A stretch of DNA of 64,000 nt, from contig NZ_JAUFQB010000059.1 of NCBI RefSeq assembly GCF_030409525.1, positions 1-64,000 on the forward strand, written 5' to 3'. The DNA is from Kaistella yonginensis. Lineage in GTDB: Bacteria > Bacteroidota > Bacteroidia > Flavobacteriales > Weeksellaceae. The notes beneath the pieces are model-generated. The model was not told where the DNA came from. It worked only from the letters and a program-made list of their open reading frames with translations, and did not search any database. The position numbers and the translations under genes were made by a program. Of this stretch, positions 48,995-57,781 are shown piece by piece; positions within the stretch are counted from its first letter, which is position 1, and each line of letters opens with the position of its first letter.

Positions 48995-50026
48995 ATGGAA
49001 AAGATTAAAGTAGCCGTAAACGGATATGGTGTCATTGGCAAACGGGTTGCCGATGCCGTACAGATGCAGGAAGACATGGAACTGTCAGGTGTATGTGATG
49101 TGGTAACTGACTGGCGCATTCAAATGGCGGTATTAAAAAAATATCCTGTGTTTGCTTCCGATGATACTTTTCAAATTAAGATGAACGAAGCCGGAATAAA
49201 TTCATCAGGCACAGTGAACGACCTGCTTGCATCATCAGATATTATTGTGGATTGCACACCCAAGAAAATCGCTGCTCAAAATATAGAGCTTTATAAAAAA
49301 CTTGGTAAAAAGTTTATTTTACAGGGAGGTGAAAAGCATGAAACAACCGGTCATTCCTTTAGTGCCGAAAACAACTATGCCACTGCACTTAACCTTGATG
49401 CTACAAGAGTAGTTTCCTGCAACACTACATCCATTGTGAGAACATTAACCGCCCTGAAGAATGCAGGCTTGCTCTTAAAAGCAAGAGGTACTCTACTTCG
49501 TCGTGCAACCGACCCATGGGAAAGTCATTTGACCGGGATTATGAATACCCTAGTTCCCGAAAAAGAAATACCAAGTCATCAGGGGCCGGATGCGCAATCC
49601 GTTGACCCCTCTTTTGACGTTATCACATCAGCAGTTAAAGTACCGGAAACGTTAAGCCACCTACATTACTGGAATGTACAGTTGACCAGAAAGGCCGATA
49701 AGGAAGAAGTTTTGGATGCGTTCAATAAATCTACCAGAATTGCAATGATTAAATACAGCGATGAGTTAGCCGCTAATAATACAGTTAAGGAATTAATGCT
49801 TGCAATAGGCCGCCCTTATGGAGATATGTATGAAGTAGCCTTGTGGCAAGACATGCTGAAAGTGGTTGGAGATGAAGTGTTCTATGCTTACCTAGTCGAT
49901 AATCAGGCTATCGTAATCCCCGAAACCATTGACGCAATCCGTGCCTTAACCGGAATTGAACCAGATGCTGAAAAGTCAATAATAAAGACCAACGAAAGCC
50001 TTGGAGTTAAACAGAGTTTTTATTAG
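48995..50026 (+). CDS. archaeal-type (type II) glyceraldehyde-3-phosphate dehydrogenase
   Basis: This 343-residue protein has an NAD(P)-binding GYGVIGKRVADAV (10-22) and catalytic Cys142 in SCNTTSIVRTL. These features and the length match archaeal type II GAPDH, not the bacterial GapA family. It would oxidise glyceraldehyde 3-phosphate to 1,3-bisphosphoglycerate in the cytosol. It is followed by a class I aldolase. Such a pair in a flavobacterial metal island points to horizontal transfer; a backup of oxidant- or metal-sensitive glycolysis is a possible role. Confidence 0.85.
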   Translation: MEKIKVAVNGYGVIGKRVADAVQMQEDMELSGVCDVVTDWRIQMAVLKKYPVFASDDTFQIKMNEAGINSSGTVNDLLASSDIIVDCTPKKIAAQNIELYKKLGKKFILQGGEKHETTGHSFSAENNYATALNLDATRVVSCNTTSIVRTLTALKNAGLLLKARGTLLRRATDPWESHLTGIMNTLVPEKEIPSHQGPDAQSVDPSFDVITSAVKVPETLSHLHYWNVQLTRKADKEEVLDAFNKSTRIAMIKYSDELAANNTVKELMLAIGRPYGDMYEVALWQDMLKVVGDEVFYAYLVDNQAIVIPETIDAIRALTGIEPDAEKSIIKTNESLGVKQSFY

Positions 50027-50178
50027 GAGTAAGCAAAAAGTAAATTTTCAAATTAATAAAACGGAATGTTAAGGAAAATGGTTTTGTACCCTGCAAATAT
50101 TTGTAAGACGCGCACTTCCGCAAATGTCCATTTCTAAAACAAATAGAAATTTAGGGATTAAATTAAAGTTTAAAAAAA

Positions 50179-51240
50179 ATGAAAATGAACGATAACATTG
50201 CAGACCTATTAGGCAAGAAGGCCGCCTTCTATTTGGATCACGTTTGCCAAAAAATTACAAAAGATGAACTGCTGACTCCAGGCAAATACAGTCTGGAAAA
50301 GGTTTTTGGCGATAGCAACAGAAACCCGCAGGTTCTGCGGAGTCTCGCTCAACTTTACGGTCAGGGAAATCTTGGCGGCACGGGTTATCTGAGCATTCTT
50401 CCTGTTGATCAGGGTATTGAGCATAGTGCTGTATACTCATTTTATAAAAACCCCGACTATTTCGACCCTGAAAACATTTTAAAACTTGCACTCGAAGCCG
50501 GCTGTAACGGTGTGGCTTCTACCTTCGGCGGGTTAGCCTTGAATGCCCGAAAATATGCGCACAGAATCCCTTTCATTGTAAAGATTAACCACAATGAATT
50601 ACTGAGCTTTCCAAATAAATATGACCAAACGCTATTTGGAAAAGTTAAAAACGCCTGGGATATGGGGGCCCTTGCCATAGGAGCAACCATCTATTTTGGT
50701 TCCGAAGAAAGCGACAGACAGATCAAAGAAATTGCCGAGGCGTTTGAGCACGCCCATCAGCTCGGTATGGCGACTATATTATGGTGCTATCTTCGAAATG
50801 AGGCATTTAAAACAGCAGATCAGGATTATCACTCCGCTGCGGATTTAACAGGACAAGCCAATCATATCGGAGTAACAATTCAAGCTGATATTATTAAACA
50901 AAAATTGCCGACAAATAATTTTGGATTCAAAAACATTAAATTCGGTAAATACGATGACGCGATGTATGAGGCATTAACAACTCCCCACCCGATTGACCTC
51001 TGCAGGTTGCAGGTAGCGAACTGTTACATGGGCAAAATCGGATTAATTAACTCCGGTGGCGATTCAAAAGGTGAGTCAGATCTGGTTGAGGCCATTACAA
51101 CAGCGGTCATCAACAAAAGAGCGGGCGGCACTGGACTGATTATGGGTCGGAAGGCATTTCAGCGCCCGTTTAAAGACGGTGTGAACTTGCTACAAAGGGT
51201 ACAGAGTGTATATCTCGATAATAAGATAACAGTTGCCTAA
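50179..51240 (+). CDS. class I fructose-bisphosphate aldolase (archaeal/DhnA type)
   Basis: The 353-residue protein carries the DhnA-type pattern: [53 protein letters not shown] and a C-terminal [14 protein letters not shown]...[17 protein letters not shown]. These enzymes form a Schiff base with Lys and need no metal, unlike the usual class II enzyme. It cleaves fructose 1,6-bisphosphate and could keep glycolysis or gluconeogenesis working when metals poison class II aldolase. It lies 152 bases after the GAPDH gene. Confidence 0.85.
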   Translation: MKMNDNIADLLGKKAAFYLDHVCQKITKDELLTPGKYSLEKVFGDSNRNPQVLRSLAQLYGQGNLGGTGYLSILPVDQGIEHSAVYSFYKNPDYFDPENILKLALEAGCNGVASTFGGLALNARKYAHRIPFIVKINHNELLSFPNKYDQTLFGKVKNAWDMGALAIGATIYFGSEESDRQIKEIAEAFEHAHQLGMATILWCYLRNEAFKTADQDYHSAADLTGQANHIGVTIQADIIKQKLPTNNFGFKNIKFGKYDDAMYEALTTPHPIDLCRLQVANCYMGKIGLINSGGDSKGESDLVEAITTAVINKRAGGTGLIMGRKAFQRPFKDGVNLLQRVQSVYLDNKITVA

Positions 51241-51266
51241 AATAAGTTTCAACAAACTATCAGAAA

Positions 51267-52109
51267 ATGAAGATTCCCATTAGCATCGTAAAAAAGTCCG
51301 GAGATATTGTCGCATTTGATGTCGAAAAACTCATTAATTCACTTAGGCGCGCGTCTGCTGGGGAAAAGGTCATTCAGCAAATCGTTGGTGAGGTTCAGTC
51401 CACGATTTACGAAGGCATGACCACCACAAAGATCTATAAAATTGCTTTTGATTTGTTAAAAAAATATTCCCGCGTAAGTGCTTCAAAATACAAACTCAAA
51501 AACGCACTCTTTGAATTGGGTCCCTCTGGTTTTCCTTTTGAAAAATTAGTGGGCAAACTGATGGCTCATGAAGGTTTTTCCACCCAGGTTGGGGTCATTG
51601 TTCAGGGAAATTGCGTGTCGCATGAAATAGATGTCATTGCTGACAAAGACGACCAGCATTGTTTTATTGAATGTAAATTTCACAGCGACCAAGGGAGATT
51701 TTGCAATGTAAAAATTCCTCTGTATGTCAATTCCAGATTTCTGGATGTAGAAAAACAGTGGGAAAAACAAAAAAGTAACGAAGGTAAAATATCTAAAGGA
51801 GGCTTGTACACCAATACAAGATTCACTTCTGATGCCACACAATATGGGAAATGTGCAGGTTTACTAATGGCAAGCTGGGACTATCCTTTTGGGAACGGTT
51901 TAAAAGAGAGAATAGACAAATCCGGTTTACACCCATTAACCGCATTAACGACCCTGACAAAAAACGAGAAAACAAAATTGTTAGACCTTGGTTTAGTTCT
52001 TTGCAGAGAAATTTACGAAAACCCGGGGGTCTTAAACCAAATCGGAATTGCAAAACCACGCCATAAAAACATTATTGAAGACGCAAAAGAATTATGCACT
52101 CAACATTAA
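51267..52109 (+). CDS. ATP-cone protein fused to a restriction-endonuclease-like domain
   Basis: The 280-residue protein has an N-terminal ATP-cone (about 5-90: VKKSGDIVAFDVEKLINSLRRA). A PD-(D/E)xK-type nuclease domain follows (about 95-190: GFSTQ...HEIDVIADKDDQHCFIECKFH, with Glu-Asp and ECK in the expected order). The ATP cone usually senses ATP/dATP, as in ribonucleotide reductase. It follows the aldolase by 26 bases and precedes an MBL-fold nuclease. It may cut DNA depending on nucleotide state; the function is not established. Confidence 0.75.
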   Translation: MKIPISIVKKSGDIVAFDVEKLINSLRRASAGEKVIQQIVGEVQSTIYEGMTTTKIYKIAFDLLKKYSRVSASKYKLKNALFELGPSGFPFEKLVGKLMAHEGFSTQVGVIVQGNCVSHEIDVIADKDDQHCFIECKFHSDQGRFCNVKIPLYVNSRFLDVEKQWEKQKSNEGKISKGGLYTNTRFTSDATQYGKCAGLLMASWDYPFGNGLKERIDKSGLHPLTALTTLTKNEKTKLLDLGLVLCREIYENPGVLNQIGIAKPRHKNIIEDAKELCTQH

Positions 52110-52122
52110 ATCACTCTGACCA

Positions 52123-53496
52123 ATGAAAAATACAAAAATTACCATTCATTTTTTGGGCGCTGCGGGTACAGTAACGGGTTCCAAATATTTAATCGATACA
52201 GGAGCACATCAACTCCTAATCGACTGCGGAGTTTTTCAAGGATTAAAGGAATTACGGCTTAAAAACTGGGAATATCCGCCTGTGGACGTTTCAGATATTG
52301 ATGCCGTATTATTGACTCATGGCCATTTCGACCACACAGGATTCCTCCCCCGATTAGTGAAGTATGGTTTTAATGGACCTGTTTATGGGACCAATCCCAC
52401 TTTGGATATTGCCGAAATCATCCTGAACGACAGTGCTAAAATACAGGAACAGGAAGCAGCGCGAGCCAATAAGGAAGGTTACTCCAAACACAGTCCGGCA
52501 GAACCGCTGTATGGTCTAAAGGATGTAGCAAAAACCATTTCCCACTTTAAGGAGGTCCCACCATCACAGTGGATTCCGTTGTTTGAGGGCATCAGTGCCC
52601 GATTTCAGTACAATGGGCATATCTTGGGTGCTACTTTCATAGAGCTGGAGATACATGAAAAACGTTTTGTTTTTTCCGGGGATATTGGACGCACAAATGA
52701 TTTATTGTTGTTTCCACCCCTGAAACCAGAAAAGGCGGATGTTCTTTTCATAGAGTCGACCTACGGAGGAAGGTTTCATCCAGATGAAGTGGAAGCGGTT
52801 CCGGAGATTGAAAAATTAGTCAACGACACCATTAACCGGGGAGGCAGTCTATTTATCCCCAGTTTTTCGGTTGAACGTGCTCAACTGATGATGCTTATTT
52901 TATGGAGGTTACTTAAAGAAAATAAAATATCCAAAGTACCGATGATTATGGACAGTCCAATGGGAGCCAGTATACTGGATCTGTTTTACCGTAGTAGAGA
53001 TTGGCATCGGTTAACAACCGACGAATGTGATGAAATGTGCGATCACTTCACAGTCGTAAGTAGCTATCAGGAAACCATGGAGTTGCGCTCCGACAACAAA
53101 CCAAAAATTGTTATCGCCGGCAGCGGGATGCTCACCGGTGGCCGAATGCTCAATTATCTTGAAACTCAAGCGCAAAACCCCGACAATACTCTCCTTTTTG
53201 TGGGCTATCAGGCCGAAGGAACCCGTGGAAGAAAATTATTGGAGGGCGAGAAAGAAGTAAAAGTATACGGAAAATGGATCCCATTTAATATGGAAGTAGC
53301 AGTAATTGAAGGCTTATCTTCCCATGCAGACCATAATGAGCTCATACAATGGATGAATGAAATAACCAGCCAACCGAAAAGAATTTTCGTCGTACATGGT
53401 GAGAAAGAAGGCGCAGAAGCGCTGCAGCTGGGCATAAAAGAAACCTACGGCTGGGATTCCCAAATACCGCAACTTTATGATATTGAAGAATTATAA
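52123..53496 (+). CDS. MBL-fold beta-CASP ribonuclease-like hydrolase
   Basis: The 457-residue protein has metallo-beta-lactamase motifs (LTHGHFDHTG, GHILGATF, FSGDIGR) and beta-CASP motifs (IPSFSVERAQ, IAGSGMLTGGRM, LSSHADHNELIQW). This group contains zinc-dependent RNA-cleaving enzymes such as RNase J and CPSF-73 relatives. The short form without KH domains is typical of bacterial YsgI/TTHA0252-like enzymes. It forms an operon with the ATP-cone nuclease upstream and a P-loop protein downstream. Confidence 0.85.
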   Translation: MKNTKITIHFLGAAGTVTGSKYLIDTGAHQLLIDCGVFQGLKELRLKNWEYPPVDVSDIDAVLLTHGHFDHTGFLPRLVKYGFNGPVYGTNPTLDIAEIILNDSAKIQEQEAARANKEGYSKHSPAEPLYGLKDVAKTISHFKEVPPSQWIPLFEGISARFQYNGHILGATFIELEIHEKRFVFSGDIGRTNDLLLFPPLKPEKADVLFIESTYGGRFHPDEVEAVPEIEKLVNDTINRGGSLFIPSFSVERAQLMMLILWRLLKENKISKVPMIMDSPMGASILDLFYRSRDWHRLTTDECDEMCDHFTVVSSYQETMELRSDNKPKIVIAGSGMLTGGRMLNYLETQAQNPDNTLLFVGYQAEGTRGRKLLEGEKEVKVYGKWIPFNMEVAVIEGLSSHADHNELIQWMNEITSQPKRIFVVHGEKEGAEALQLGIKETYGWDSQIPQLYDIEEL

Positions 53497-53505
53497 TTTG
53501 GAGAG

Positions 53506-54066
53506 ATGAATCATATAAGGGACAGTAAAATCAAGCATTCAGAAGAGACCAACTGGTATGTGATTACCGGCGGACCCAGTACCGGAAAAACAACGACCAT
53601 TGATTTGCTTCAGAAGCAAGGTTACCATACGACAATAGAACACGCAAGGCATTACATTGATACCATGCATAATGAAGGAAATTCCGTTAAAGAAATTAGA
53701 AGCAATAAGAAGAAATTTCAATTGGGCGTGTTAGATATGCAGATTGCCCAAGAAGGATCGCTCAATAAGGAGGATATGGTTTTTTTGGACAGGGCTATCC
53801 CGGACGCAATGGCTTATTATCAATTTTTAAACTTGGATTATGATGAAAAGTTACTTAATGCCGTCAACGGGGTTTCCTACAAAAAAATCTTTATTTTAGA
53901 CCGATTGCCTTTTACCAAAGACTATGCGAGAACCGAAAATGAAGACGATCAAAAACTAATTCAGCAGTTGATAATAGAAAGCTATACCAATCTCGGTTTC
54001 CCTATCGTTTTTGTTCCGGTTTTGCCTCCTGCAGAAAGAGTTCAATATATTTTAAATAATTTATAA
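53506..54066 (+). CDS. P-loop ATPase/kinase-like protein (AAA_28 type)
   Basis: The 186-residue protein has Walker A GGPSTGKTT (about 23-31), VFLDRAIPDAMAYY as the likely Walker B/sensor region and DRLPFTKDYARTENE near the end. This matches small AAA_28-type NTPases, which resemble nucleotide kinases. It ends the operon that starts with the aldolase or GAPDH gene. The substrate is unknown. Confidence 0.75.
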   Translation: MNHIRDSKIKHSEETNWYVITGGPSTGKTTTIDLLQKQGYHTTIEHARHYIDTMHNEGNSVKEIRSNKKKFQLGVLDMQIAQEGSLNKEDMVFLDRAIPDAMAYYQFLNLDYDEKLLNAVNGVSYKKIFILDRLPFTKDYARTENEDDQKLIQQLIIESYTNLGFPIVFVPVLPPAERVQYILNNL

Positions 54067-54153
54067 GAAAAACCATTGTCAAACAAAATAAATCTATTTT
54101 TGAAATTAGCATTAATTTAGATCTTTAAATATCAAGTAGAAACTTAAAACAAT

Positions 54154-54783
54154 ATGAAAACAAACAAAAAATTAATCAGCGCAGGTCTGCTGGCTGCCTT
54201 CACCGCCTCATTATGTTGCATTACACCATTATTAGCCTTCATTGCAGGAACAAGCGGCCTGGCTGCAACTTTTTCCTGGCTCGAACCTTTACGGCCTTAT
54301 TTAATCGGGTTAACAATTTTTGTTCTTGGTTTTGCCTGGTATCTTAAATTAAAACCTAAAAAACAATTAGACTGTAGCTGTGAGAAAGATGAGAAAATAC
54401 CGTTCACGCAGTCCAAAATGTTTTTGGGGATTATAACCCTTTTCGCTGTCGTGATGCTTGCCTTCCCATACTATTCAGGAATTTTTTATCCAACAACAGA
54501 AAAGCAAATTATAATTGTGAACCAATCTAATATCCGGGAAATAGAATTTACAATTAGTGGAATGACCTGCGCAAGCTGTGGTGAACATGTCAATAGCGAA
54601 GTAAATAAACTGACGGGAATTATAAGTTCAGACGCTTCGTACGAAAACAAAAATGCAGTTGTGAAATTTGATGGTTCAAAAACAAACATTGATGAAATCG
54701 AAAACGCCATAAACGCTACCGGATATGTAGTAACTGACAAAAAAGAATATCAATTGGAAACCCTTGGTCCTGAAAAACCATAA
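54154..54783 (+). CDS. merTP: MerTP: MerT-type transporter fused to a MerP-like HMA domain
   Basis: This 209-residue inner-membrane protein has three TM segments. The Cys pair of MerT (SLCCITP, 21-22) is in the first, a cytosolic DCSC follows (about 73-76), and a C-terminal HMA domain has GMTCASC (137-142). MerTP proteins import Hg(II) for reduction by MerA in many Bacteroidetes operons. No merA or merR gene was found in the window, so the substrate could be another soft metal. The next genes are a GDCCVxC protein, DUF305 and a Cu-ATPase. Confidence 0.85.
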   Translation: MKTNKKLISAGLLAAFTASLCCITPLLAFIAGTSGLAATFSWLEPLRPYLIGLTIFVLGFAWYLKLKPKKQLDCSCEKDEKIPFTQSKMFLGIITLFAVVMLAFPYYSGIFYPTTEKQIIIVNQSNIREIEFTISGMTCASCGEHVNSEVNKLTGIISSDASYENKNAVVKFDGSKTNIDEIENAINATGYVVTDKKEYQLETLGPEKP

Positions 54784-54798
54784 TAAATTATTAAACAG

Positions 54799-55008
54799 AT
54801 GAATACAGTCAAATTACAGTCAATAATCACCTGCCCCAATTGCGGACACAGGAAGGAGGAAACAATGCCTACAGATTCTTGCCAGTATTTCTACGAATGC
54901 GAAAAATGCAGGATCGTTTTAAAACCAAAACAGGGCGACTGCTGTGTGTATTGCAGTTACGGAACAGTGCCTTGTCCCCCAGTTCAGCAGGACAAGAAAT
55001 GTTGCTAA
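54799..55008 (+). CDS. GDCCVxC-domain small protein
   Basis: This 69-residue Cys-rich protein reads ITCPNCGHRKEETMP, CRIVLKPKQGDCCVYCSYG and CPPVQQDKKCC. The GDCCVxC motif family is commonly found next to merTP in Bacteroidetes and Proteobacteria. It is probably a cytosolic soft-metal binder that hands metal to or from MerTP; this is family-based inference. The start is 15 bases after the merTP stop. Confidence 0.82.
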   Translation: MNTVKLQSIITCPNCGHRKEETMPTDSCQYFYECEKCRIVLKPKQGDCCVYCSYGTVPCPPVQQDKKCC

Positions 55009-55046
55009 AAGTCCTTACGTTTAACTAAATAACAAAAACCATTTTA

Positions 55047-55610
55047 ATGGACAAATCAACGCACAGCCACAAAGTTTCTCCGGACCATAGTGCCTCGGGG
55101 AAAACTCATTCTACACAGAATATGGATTCAAAAAAAGAAAGTGAACAAATGGATCACAGCGGGGCATACAAAAAGTTGTTTTGGATGCTTCTCATTTCCT
55201 TCGTATCCATGTTTATATTAATGTATGCGATGGTTGATCGGTTATCCAATGTGATTCCCAATATCAATCAGTTTTATATGGCCGGACTAATGGCTTCTCC
55301 TATGTTGATCATCGAACTGCTGTTAATGGCAAAGATGTATCCCAATAAAAAACTCAACAAGGTACTGATGGGTGTCGGTGTGTTGGCGATGGTGCTGTTT
55401 TGGTCTGGCATTCGGCAGCAGACAGCCGTGGGAGATGTCCAGTTTCTAAAGTCCATGATTCCACACCATGCAGGGGCTATTCTTATGGTCGAAGAAAGTA
55501 ATCTGGTCGATCCGGAAGTGAGAAAGTTGGGCGAGGAAATTATCAAAGCACAGGAGGAAGAAATTGCCGTCATGAGGGCGAAAATTAAGGAACTTCAAAC
55601 CCGGAAGTAA
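55047..55610 (+). CDS. DUF305-like membrane protein
   Basis: This 187-residue protein has a His/Ser-rich N-terminus, three TM segments (about 45-65, 78-95, 105-120) and a C-terminal DUF305-type segment (SMIPHHAGAILMVEES, then EEIIKAQEEEIAVMRAKIKEL). DUF305 proteins are ferritin-like helical proteins of unknown function that often lie in copper loci. It precedes the Cu-ATPase by 37 bases. Confidence 0.8.
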   Translation: MDKSTHSHKVSPDHSASGKTHSTQNMDSKKESEQMDHSGAYKKLFWMLLISFVSMFILMYAMVDRLSNVIPNINQFYMAGLMASPMLIIELLLMAKMYPNKKLNKVLMGVGVLAMVLFWSGIRQQTAVGDVQFLKSMIPHHAGAILMVEESNLVDPEVRKLGEEIIKAQEEEIAVMRAKIKELQTRK

Positions 55611-55647
55611 TCTCAAATAGCAGAATTTAACGCAAAAAAAATGAATT

Positions 55648-57774
55648 ATGAAAAAATACACCTGTCCCATGCATCCCCAGATATTGAAGGACGAACCAGG
55701 GAAATGTCCACTTTGCGGAATGAACTTAATTCCCTTGGGAGGAACCGCCCGACCTGAAAAAGACGAACACAGCTATCATCATCAGAATCATGCTCATAAC
55801 TCAGAATCTGATAGTTCTGCGGCCGGATTTGACAAACATGCAGGTCATCATACTCCGGATTTCCTGAAGAGATTCTGGATCTCTTTGGCACTTACCGTTC
55901 CGGTCCTTCTGCTTTCTCATATGATTCAGCAGTGGCTTGGTTTCACAATTGCTTTTAACGGTGATAAATATGTACTTCTGGTTTTGGGAAGTATTATTTA
56001 TTTCTACGGTGGAATGCCTTTTTTCAAAGGGTTTTTGGGCGAAGTGAAAGCCGGAGCTATTGGGATGATGACGCTCGTTGCTTTGGCGATTACCGTAGCT
56101 TATGTCTATTCCGTTGCAGTCGTATTCGGGCTGCCGGGCATGGATTTCTTCTGGGAACTTGCCACCTTAATTGTGATCATGCTTCTTGGGCACTGGCTCG
56201 AGATGCGTTCGCAGATGGCTGCTTCAAAAGCGTTGCAATCTCTAGTTGCCTTACTACCAAATGACGTAACCGTCGAGCAGAACGGAAGTCCGGTTAAAAT
56301 AAAACTGGAACAGCTGAAAAACGGAGATACCGTAATCATAAGACCGGGCGAAAAAGTCGCCGCTGACGGTCTGATTGTCGATGGCAGTTCCTATTTAAAT
56401 GAAAGCATGCTGACCGGAGAAAGTGTTCCTGTAAGAAAAGAGTCCGGTGGAAAGGTTATCGCAGGGTCTATCAATGGAGACGGTGCCTTGAAGATAAAAG
56501 CAACAGGGGTTGGAAAGGATTCGTACCTCAATAAGGTCATTAATTTGGTTCAGGATGCTCAGGCAGCAAAGTCGAACACTCAGAATCTGGCGGATAAAGT
56601 AGCCAAATGGCTTACTATAGTAGCAATTGTGGTGGGAGTAGGAACTTTCACTTACTGGTACATCACCATGGGAGATTTGGCTTTTGCTCTGGAACGGATG
56701 GTAACGGTAATGGTAACAGCCTGCCCTCATGCTTTAGGAGTGGCAATCCCTCTGGTTGTGGCCATTTCCACTACACTTTCAGCGACAAATGGTTTACTCA
56801 TCAGAAACCGAACGGCTTTTGAAACCACCAGAAAATTATCGACCATTATTTTCGATAAAACCGGCACCCTTACGAAAGGCTCCCACACTGTGCAGAAAAT
56901 CATTCCTCTAACGGAACACTATTCGGAAAACGATTTACTCCAGTATGCAGCAGCAGTGCAGCAGAACTCCGAACATCACATTGCAAAAGGAATCATGCAG
57001 ACCCTTTCCGAGAAAAAACTGGAGCTATGGAAGTCAGACAGTTTCCGCTACATGCAGGGAATTGGAGTGACAGGAATCGTAAACGGTAAATCGGTTGTCG
57101 CGGCTGGTCCTAATTATTTTGTTCAAAACAATAAACAGGTACCTGCCATTCCGGAAGAAATCAACCAGGATGCAGAAACAGTACACTTTATTTTGATTGA
57201 TGACGTGCCCGTGGGTATTGTTTCTTTAGCAGATACCATTCGCGAAGGCGCAAAAGAAGCTATTGACCAACTTCGAAGCATGAACATTAAATCATTCCTG
57301 CTTACAGGTGATAACGAAAAGGTAGCGGCGGCGGTGTCAAAGCAGTTAGGAATGGACGGATATTTGGCAAATGTACTTCCGCACCACAAACAGGAAAAAG
57401 TAAAAGAATTTCAGGATAAAGGAGAAATCGTTGCCATGACAGGTGACGGCGTAAATGATGCACCGGCTTTGGCAGCAGCAGATGTAGGCATTGCAGTTGG
57501 CAGCGGAACTGATGTTGCTGCCGAAACCGCAGATATTATTCTGGTCAACAGTGACCCTCGAGACGTGGTGAAAATGATAGATTTTGGAAAGAAAACCTAC
57601 AGCAAGATGATCCAGAATCTCGTATGGGCAGTGGGCTACAACGTCGTGGCTATTCCACTTGCTGCGGGTGTTCTGTATCCTACATTTGTCTTGAGTCCCG
57701 CCATGGGCGCAGTGCTGATGAGTGTAAGCACCATCGTGGTCGCACTTAATGCAAGTTTGTTAAAAATTAAATAA
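55648..57774 (+). CDS. copB: CopB-type copper P1B-ATPase (CPH motif) with heavy-metal-binding domain
   Basis: This 708-residue heavy-metal P-type ATPase has an N-terminal YTCPMHPQ...CPLCGMNL domain (about 4-28), a His-rich linker and eight expected TM helices. The ion site is CPH (359-361), the actuator motif is TGES and the phosphorylation motif DKTGT is at 403-407. The CPH motif marks the P1B-3/CopB group, which exports copper or silver and often the oxidised form. It probably pumps ions from the cytosol to the periplasm, where the adjacent multicopper oxidase and the Cus system act. Confidence 0.92.
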   Translation: MKKYTCPMHPQILKDEPGKCPLCGMNLIPLGGTARPEKDEHSYHHQNHAHNSESDSSAAGFDKHAGHHTPDFLKRFWISLALTVPVLLLSHMIQQWLGFTIAFNGDKYVLLVLGSIIYFYGGMPFFKGFLGEVKAGAIGMMTLVALAITVAYVYSVAVVFGLPGMDFFWELATLIVIMLLGHWLEMRSQMAASKALQSLVALLPNDVTVEQNGSPVKIKLEQLKNGDTVIIRPGEKVAADGLIVDGSSYLNESMLTGESVPVRKESGGKVIAGSINGDGALKIKATGVGKDSYLNKVINLVQDAQAAKSNTQNLADKVAKWLTIVAIVVGVGTFTYWYITMGDLAFALERMVTVMVTACPHALGVAIPLVVAISTTLSATNGLLIRNRTAFETTRKLSTIIFDKTGTLTKGSHTVQKIIPLTEHYSENDLLQYAAAVQQNSEHHIAKGIMQTLSEKKLELWKSDSFRYMQGIGVTGIVNGKSVVAAGPNYFVQNNKQVPAIPEEINQDAETVHFILIDDVPVGIVSLADTIREGAKEAIDQLRSMNIKSFLLTGDNEKVAAAVSKQLGMDGYLANVLPHHKQEKVKEFQDKGEIVAMTGDGVNDAPALAAADVGIAVGSGTDVAAETADIILVNSDPRDVVKMIDFGKKTYSKMIQNLVWAVGYNVVAIPLAAGVLYPTFVLSPAMGAVLMSVSTIVVALNASLLKIK

Positions 57775-57781
57775 TCACAAG

